In this document: positions 58,969 through 64,000 of the stretch, piece after piece | Layout of the letters: every line of letters begins with the position of its first letter | Position numbering within the stretch: position 1 is the stretch's first letter | Origin: Beroe forskalii | Lineage: Eukaryota > Ctenophora > Nuda > Beroida > Beroidae | NCBI GenBank assembly: GCA_011033025.1 | Contig: WFMF01000202.1 | Span: 1 to 64,000, forward strand | Length of the DNA: 64,000 bases | Direction of reading: 5' to 3' | Translations under genes and position numbers: made by a program | Notes under the pieces: model-generated | Databases searched by the model: none | The model's input: only the letters and a program-made list of their open reading frames with translations | Told to the model about the DNA's origin: nothing

Positions 58969-61133
58969 CACTAATGTAAATTTCCTTCAGTCATTCCATG
59001 AGACACCAAAAATGATATGGTGTAATGAAAGCTAACACTGATGCACACAGACTTGCAATCATCTCATGGGGTTGAATGCATTTGATGGGCAGAAAATGCA
59101 CCCCGAATCACATGATGGTATGTGTTACCATCTTGGCTTCAATGGCTTCAAGTCCATCAAGGAATTTAAGTATTATGTGGGTCTTTGTCCAGTGTAGGGA
59201 ATCCAAAGCTTCATCTGGTCCAGACAAGATCTGAAGATTAATTCAACTACGTTTACTAAACTACAATCTGCTGAAACCAAGGAACAATGTCCCCATCTTG
59301 GGGAGCTTTTCTCTTGCTAGCAAGGTTGAAAATATCGGCGGGCTGGAAGAACACCGATTTTCATAAAGTGGAAGCAGAAGTAGAAGTGCTATTTCTATCT
59401 TATATGCCAACCATTGTGGCTAAACCTTATCCTCACCATAAACTGTAAGTTTAGGTCGATGGTCAGGGTTATGATTATGGCTTTGGTTAGGAACAGTGTT
59501 CCCACTTCTGCTTTCACTTTTCGAAAATCGATGTTCTTCCAGTCTACCAAAATATCTTTGTAGAACAAATACAGTATTCTCTGTAAAATTCAGGCCACGA
59601 AACTTTCTAACAACTCCATCCATAGTCTTTGACAGGATCCATATAGTGATGCCTCCATCAGAGACCTTATTTGAAGATGGTGATTATCACCAAATGAAGG
59701 GTTTCATTGCAATATATATGACATTATTGATGATTTCTTACTGTATTAAGGATAAGTTGAACTCGGTCAAAATGCAAGTTTTGAGCTTTGGTAATATGAT
59801 AGTATTCATCTTATCTAATCTTATCTCATCTGATGTTCATTTTTTAGCTCTTTTTATCACATAGTACTTAGAGACATGGGTGTTGGCCAAGAAAGTGCAA
59901 GAAGTGTTATTCGAAGGTCTATTGATGAGCAGAATGAGCTCAATGACTTATTATCATCTGATGCTGAATACCAGGTAGACCTTTGATCACTTTTCATGTA
60001 AACTTTATGGTCATTCCAAGTTTCAAATTAATGATATCTGTTGGCATACCCATCAGTTCTATGCATTACATCTTTACATGTTAAAAATACACATGACAAT
60101 ATAAATTCCCTCCAGCATGATTGCATACTGTACCAGATAGCTTTATGTGGGTCAATAATTTTGAGTATCGAAATTTTTCCTCAAATCCACAAATTTCGTT
60201 CCATAGATATCTAAATATGTCTCCTGAGTTATTTTATTTTGAAAAATGAATTCCAGATAAACCACCAAGGGTCAGAACGAAGAGTCAAAAAGAAAAACAA
60301 ATTACGTCCTCCTCACTACCATGGAAGTGTTTACAATTGCCAGAAAAATCAGGATATTTTCCTAAAAGAACTTAGGAATGAGTTAGGGGTAAGTCAATCT
60401 GATCACTTGATAATAGTTAGATAATTATTAACAAAGTAAATTTAAAGCTAACTTATAAACTTCTTTGCTTATACTTTCTTCTCACTGAACATTAGGGTAA
60501 TAATCAATGTGCACTCATCAGTCATCAAGTTACCTGCCTAATTTTCTCATAATTGATTTGGTTTTCTCATAACCAAGCTTCCTATCACATTTTCTATCAA
60601 CTGATGTCGACACCTCTGAGATCGGTGTCTGAAATTTCCACAATACCACCATTTGTACGTGTGTGAAACTGATTTAACAGCATATTATCATCCACGCACG
60701 TTCATGGCACCGTGTGATGGAATATTTCAGAATGATTATCATTTCTCGAGGTCGCGACACCTGTATAATACTGACTACCATCTGACAAGTATCATACCCA
60801 CAGATCGATAAGGAACTTCAAGACCTCACTCCAGAGCACACATCCCCTCTCTCTTCTCTCTTCAGTGACCCTGATAAGATGAAGATATGGCTGGTGTTCA
60901 TAGATGCAAATGAGAATGATCAGTGTGAAATGTAAGATCCTTAACAACCTGTTTACTTAGTGGACTAGGGTATTAAAATGTTTCAAATTATGCAATTTGT
61001 CTGTGTTCAAATTATTAGATATTAATAATTTAATTCTTATTATTCAGCAGATTTCATCAAAATATTAAATCCAAATGCCCTATGGATTACGGTAATATAC
61101 AATCATACACTCTTTGTTTGCAAGAAGGAGGTG

Positions 61134-61745
61134 ATGGAAGGAAGCAAGGAGCAGATCAAGCAGGTTCAGTCATCGCTACAGACGGAGATAAAGAGCTACA
61201 GAGATGCTGTCTGTTCGCAGAAGAGTTCCGAGTGTGACGAGGATCAGATCACAGTTCAAGATGTTAAGGAAGCAGTGAAAACCGTGACAGAAGATAGCGC
61301 CAGGAGCAAAAACTTCATGATATTCGGACTTGAAGAGAAGGGTAACCTCAAGACTAGTGTGACTGGACTATTGAAGCAACTAGGAGAACTGCCACATATC
61401 GAGAACTGTGAACGGATAGGACGAAGGGAACCGGATTCAGCACCCAAACCTGTTAAGGTAACATTGAGCAGCGCCAGTTCTGTGGAGTCCATGTTGAGGA
61501 GATCTCATCTGTTACGAGGAGACAAGGGATACGACCCAGTGTACATCGGACCAGACAGATCTGAAGAAGAGAGGAAAGCTCACAGAGAACTTGTTCACAA
61601 TCTGAGGAGGAAAATCAAAGAAGAGCCAGAGAGTTATCACACCATCAGAAAGGACCGGATCATCAGCTTCCCGAAGACGAAGGACAGTCCCCAATATCAA
61701 CACCAGGCTACAAAAAAAGGAAACTCACCTCCACCCCCAAGATAG
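61134..61745 (+). CDS. LINE ORF1-type RNA-binding protein
   Basis: A 203-codon intact frame. The first part (MEGSKEQIKQVQSSLQTEIK onward) is predicted coiled-coil. The middle contains TEDSARSKNFMIFGLEEKGN, the strand motif of the transposase-22/L1-ORF1-like fold, then NCERIGRREPDSAPKPVKVT and RSHLLRGDKGYDPVYIGPDR. A basic HNLRRKIKEEP helix follows, then a Pro-rich end. Such proteins bind LINE RNA as nucleic-acid chaperones. The intact frame suggests a recent insertion. Intron position and strand match the host gene copy, but it is not part of it. Confidence 0.75.
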   Translation: MEGSKEQIKQVQSSLQTEIKSYRDAVCSQKSSECDEDQITVQDVKEAVKTVTEDSARSKNFMIFGLEEKGNLKTSVTGLLKQLGELPHIENCERIGRREPDSAPKPVKVTLSSASSVESMLRRSHLLRGDKGYDPVYIGPDRSEEERKAHRELVHNLRRKIKEEPESYHTIRKDRIISFPKTKDSPQYQHQATKKGNSPPPPR

Positions 61746-61911
61746 ACTCGTTCACCAACATCACTGGCGATTAGCATTTTGGACTTGACATGAACATTAT
61801 TTTTGGAGAATGGACGTTTTTCATAAGTTTTTCCAGGGGATATTTCTTTTTGGAACTTTGCATTGTACATTTTTTCTGGGTCAGATTTCTCATTTTAACT
61901 TATTAATTTTC

Positions 61912-61936
61912 TTAGGTAATCATTTTGGTTACCTAA
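61912..61936 (+). other. 3' UTR hairpin of the LINE
   Basis: TTAGGTAA, 9-base loop, TTACCTAA, about 45 bp before the terminal microsatellite. In CR1/L2-like LINEs such a 3' hairpin is the reverse transcriptase recognition structure; that role is inferred here. Confidence 0.6.
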
Positions 61937-61978
61937 CGGTCTGACATTACTGTATTTTTATGTAATAAGACTGTAATT

Positions 61979-62056
61979 ATATTTCTATTTCTATTTCTAT
62001 TTCTATTTCTATTTCTATTTCTATTTCTATTTCTATTTCTATTTCTATTTCTATTT
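61979..62056 (+). repeat. ATTTCT hexanucleotide microsatellite
   Basis: About 12-13 nearly perfect copies of ATTTCT, forming the 3' tail of the LINE insertion. Confidence 0.97.
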
Positions 62057-62515
62057 AAGTGAGTGAATTTTTCCTAAGCATTATACTGATTCTCTTCCTA
62101 TTCAACAGGCTCAATAAACCTAAAAAAGAGACAGACAATAACAACAAAAGGTACAAAAAGCTAGCCAAATCAATCAAGACAGAGCTTGAGAATGTTCCTG
62201 TGAAAACTGTGAAAAGGCTAGGTTGTTTCTTTTCTTAATAATAATTCAAAAATATCATAGACCACAGATTCTGCATAAACTTGAACCACTTATAGTGCAA
62301 CAGCAATTTCTTTATTTGTTGCTTAGTTTTGATAGATACTTCATGATCTTTAAAGTATTGTTTTCTATTGAATAGTTAAATCTGTTTGGTTTGCTCAAGA
62401 ACAGACGACTGCAATGTCCTTTTGATTATATCCAGGCTTCCGAAACTAGGAAGTACAGATTGTATCAGTAATATTTTTGTTTGGTAAGAAAATTATAAGC
62501 CAAAACTAGGGTTTG

Positions 62516-64000
62516 CAACCGATATTATCGGCGATAAATTATCGCCGATAAAACGTGAAAAATAATTATCGGTTATCGGCGATAAAATCTGACCGATAAT
62601 ACCGATAATTTAATAGGCAAAATCTACCATCTTTTGAAGAAGTTTCCCGACACTACTTAAGCACTTCACCCTAATATCACATTACCCAGACTTCACTTTT
62701 TCCTGGAACCACTATGGCACCGCTTAACTCTGGACACCATTTTACCCAGAAGCCATTAAGCCCCGACGACAGTCTGGCAGTATTCCCTGACACCACTTTG
62801 GCATGACGGCCTGACACCACTCTAACCTGACACTACATTATCCCAAATCCACTTTTCGCTGACACCACTTTACCCGGACACCACTTTACCCTGACAACAC
62901 TTTACCCGAAAACCACTTTATTTTGGCACCAATTAACCCTGACACCCCGCAACACTGATAACACTTCACCCTGAAACCACTGAGCCCTGATGGCAGTTTT
63001 CCCTACGCCAATTTTTCCTGACACCCATTAACCCTGACACCAGTTTATCCTAATACCACTTAACCCTGACAGCACTTTACCATGCCATCACTTCACCCTA
63101 CCACCTCTTGCATTCTATACCCTTACACCAGTAAACCCTGACACAACTTTACCATGACACCATTTTACTCTGACACAAATTTACTCTGAAACCACTTCAT
63201 AGTTACTCTGACACCACCTTTTTACACTGATACCATTTAACCCCAAAACCACTTTATCCTGAAACCATAACAGGACACTCACTAGAACTCCACTTTACCC
63301 TGGCACCAGTTCAACCTTGACAACACTCAACTCTGACACCACTTCGTTCCGACACAACTTAACACTGGCACTATTTTGCCCAGACACTCCGTCACTTTGA
63401 CACTATTTCACTCTGACACCACTGAACTCTGGCACCCTTGAACTCTGCCACCACTTTACCTTGGTACCATTTTGCCCTGACACCATTTTAATTTGACTTC
63501 AATAAAACCCTGACAACGCATTACAACATTACATTGACACAACATTACACCGAAACCAGTTAAAACCCTGACTTCACTCAACCCTGGTATCACCTTACAA
63601 TTACCCTGACACGATTTTACCCTAACATGATTTTACCTTGACACAACGCATTAGTGCATTACCTTGAAACCACTTTACACCGACACCATTTTGACCTGAC
63701 AACACTTCACTGGGTAAACTGGTGTTATTACCTCGACAGTCGACACCACAATATTACACCCTGACAACGTATTACCTCGACACCACTTTAAACCGACACC
63801 ATTTTGCCCTGACAACACTTCACTGGGTAAAGTGTTGTCAGGTTAACTTATTAGTTGAGGCGTACACCTCACTACATTTAAAAAATAAAGGCCAATTCTG
63901 AACCACATATCGAAAAAGGAGGTTAAAATTTTATCGGCGATAATTATCGGTATCGGCGATAATTATGAAAAATTATCGATTATCGCCGATAAAAATTTTT
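62516..64000. mobile_element. hAT-like non-autonomous element, right end outside window
   Basis: The left end TAGGGTTTGCAACCGAT has the TAGGG start common in hAT termini. It is followed by repeated TTATCGGCGATAA words (62529-62612). The same words recur inverted at 63921-63990. Between lies a degenerate array of the 16-bp unit ACCCTGACACCACTTT, dozens of copies (about 62690-63850), with two inverted CACTGGGTAAA patches near its end. No transposase frame. The right terminus and target-site duplication lie beyond the window. Confidence 0.65.

Larger units (their letters stand above)
61086..62056 (+). mobile_element. ORF1-only LINE insertion
   Basis: It replaces about 90 bp of the matching intron in duplication copy 1, between CCCTATG (61085) and AAGTGAGTG (62057). 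It carries one ORF1 (61134-61745), about 230 bp of 3' UTR, a hairpin at 61912-61936 and a terminal ATTTCT microsatellite. No endonuclease or reverse transcriptase is present. A 3' hairpin followed by short tandem repeats is typical of CR1/L2-type LINEs. Confidence 0.7.
59865..62217 (+). pseudogene. Truncated duplicate of the unrecognised gene (copy 2)
   Basis: Four exons match copy 1: 59865-59974, 60257-60388, 60804-60931 and 62109-62217. Reading frames are intact and nearly identical at protein level. The intron before the last exon is enlarged by a LINE insertion. The donor after that exon is destroyed (AGG|CTAGGT instead of AGG|GTAAGT). The two exons that end the protein in copy 1 are absent. 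It therefore cannot encode the full product. Confidence 0.75.
56818..62504 (+). repeat. Segmental duplication, copy 2
   Basis: Same-orientation match to 46960-50627 (details there). It is longer because of an insert at about 56940-57880 and a LINE at about 61086-62056. It stops at AAAATTATAAGCCA, about 12 bp before the hAT-like element at 62516. Confidence 0.85.

Overview
The window is eukaryotic and almost certainly from an invertebrate animal. Genes are split by many short GT-AG introns, housekeeping proteins read like animal orthologues, there are TTAGGG-type repeats and LINE ORF1 fragments, and more than half of the sequence is AT-rich non-coding or repetitive DNA. I cannot name the species. 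There is no prokaryotic signature (no operons, no CRISPR). Exon coordinates were worked out by eye and may be off by a few bases.

Layout. 0.4-1.5 kb: last four exons of a thioredoxin gene (-). 2-2.7 kb: a 29-bp minisatellite. 2.7-19.4 kb: gene-poor DNA holding a dispersed paired TGACGTCA element (8.2-13.5 kb), a foldback-like element with interstitial telomere repeats (15.5-16.3 kb) and a GC-rich foldback element (17.4-18.1 kb). 19.5-24.6 kb (-): a Lys/Ser/Arg-rich nuclear-type protein whose first intron carries a 1.35-kb element with TnG-repeat arms. 25.1-25.8 kb: a second such element built from the word GTCCCAATT. 26.0-28.0 kb (-): an SLC35A-type nucleotide-sugar transporter. 30.25-39.06 kb (-): PAN2, the nuclease subunit of the PAN2-PAN3 deadenylase. 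39.9-42.7 kb (-): AP-3 mu subunit. 43.8-45.8 kb (-): intronless eIF3B. 46.6-64 kb: a repeat-rich region with a segmental duplication (about 46.96-50.63 and 56.82-62.50 kb). It carries the 3' exons of an unrecognised gene, an N gap inside a satellite, a low-quality stretch after the gap, ORF1-only LINE copies, and at the right edge a hAT-like element running out of the window.

The identified genes are unrelated housekeeping functions (redox, Golgi sugar transport, mRNA deadenylation, vesicle sorting, translation initiation); neighbourhood implies no shared pathway. The most unusual content is: (1) a PAN2 whose exonuclease domain has lost most of its catalytic acidic residues; (2) introns bordered by 11-bp direct repeats, like target-site duplications, suggesting recent intron gain by insertion; (3) two tandem duplications in PAN2 that each straddle a 5' splice site; (4) a set of mobile elements whose termini are arrays of different short words in inverted orientation.
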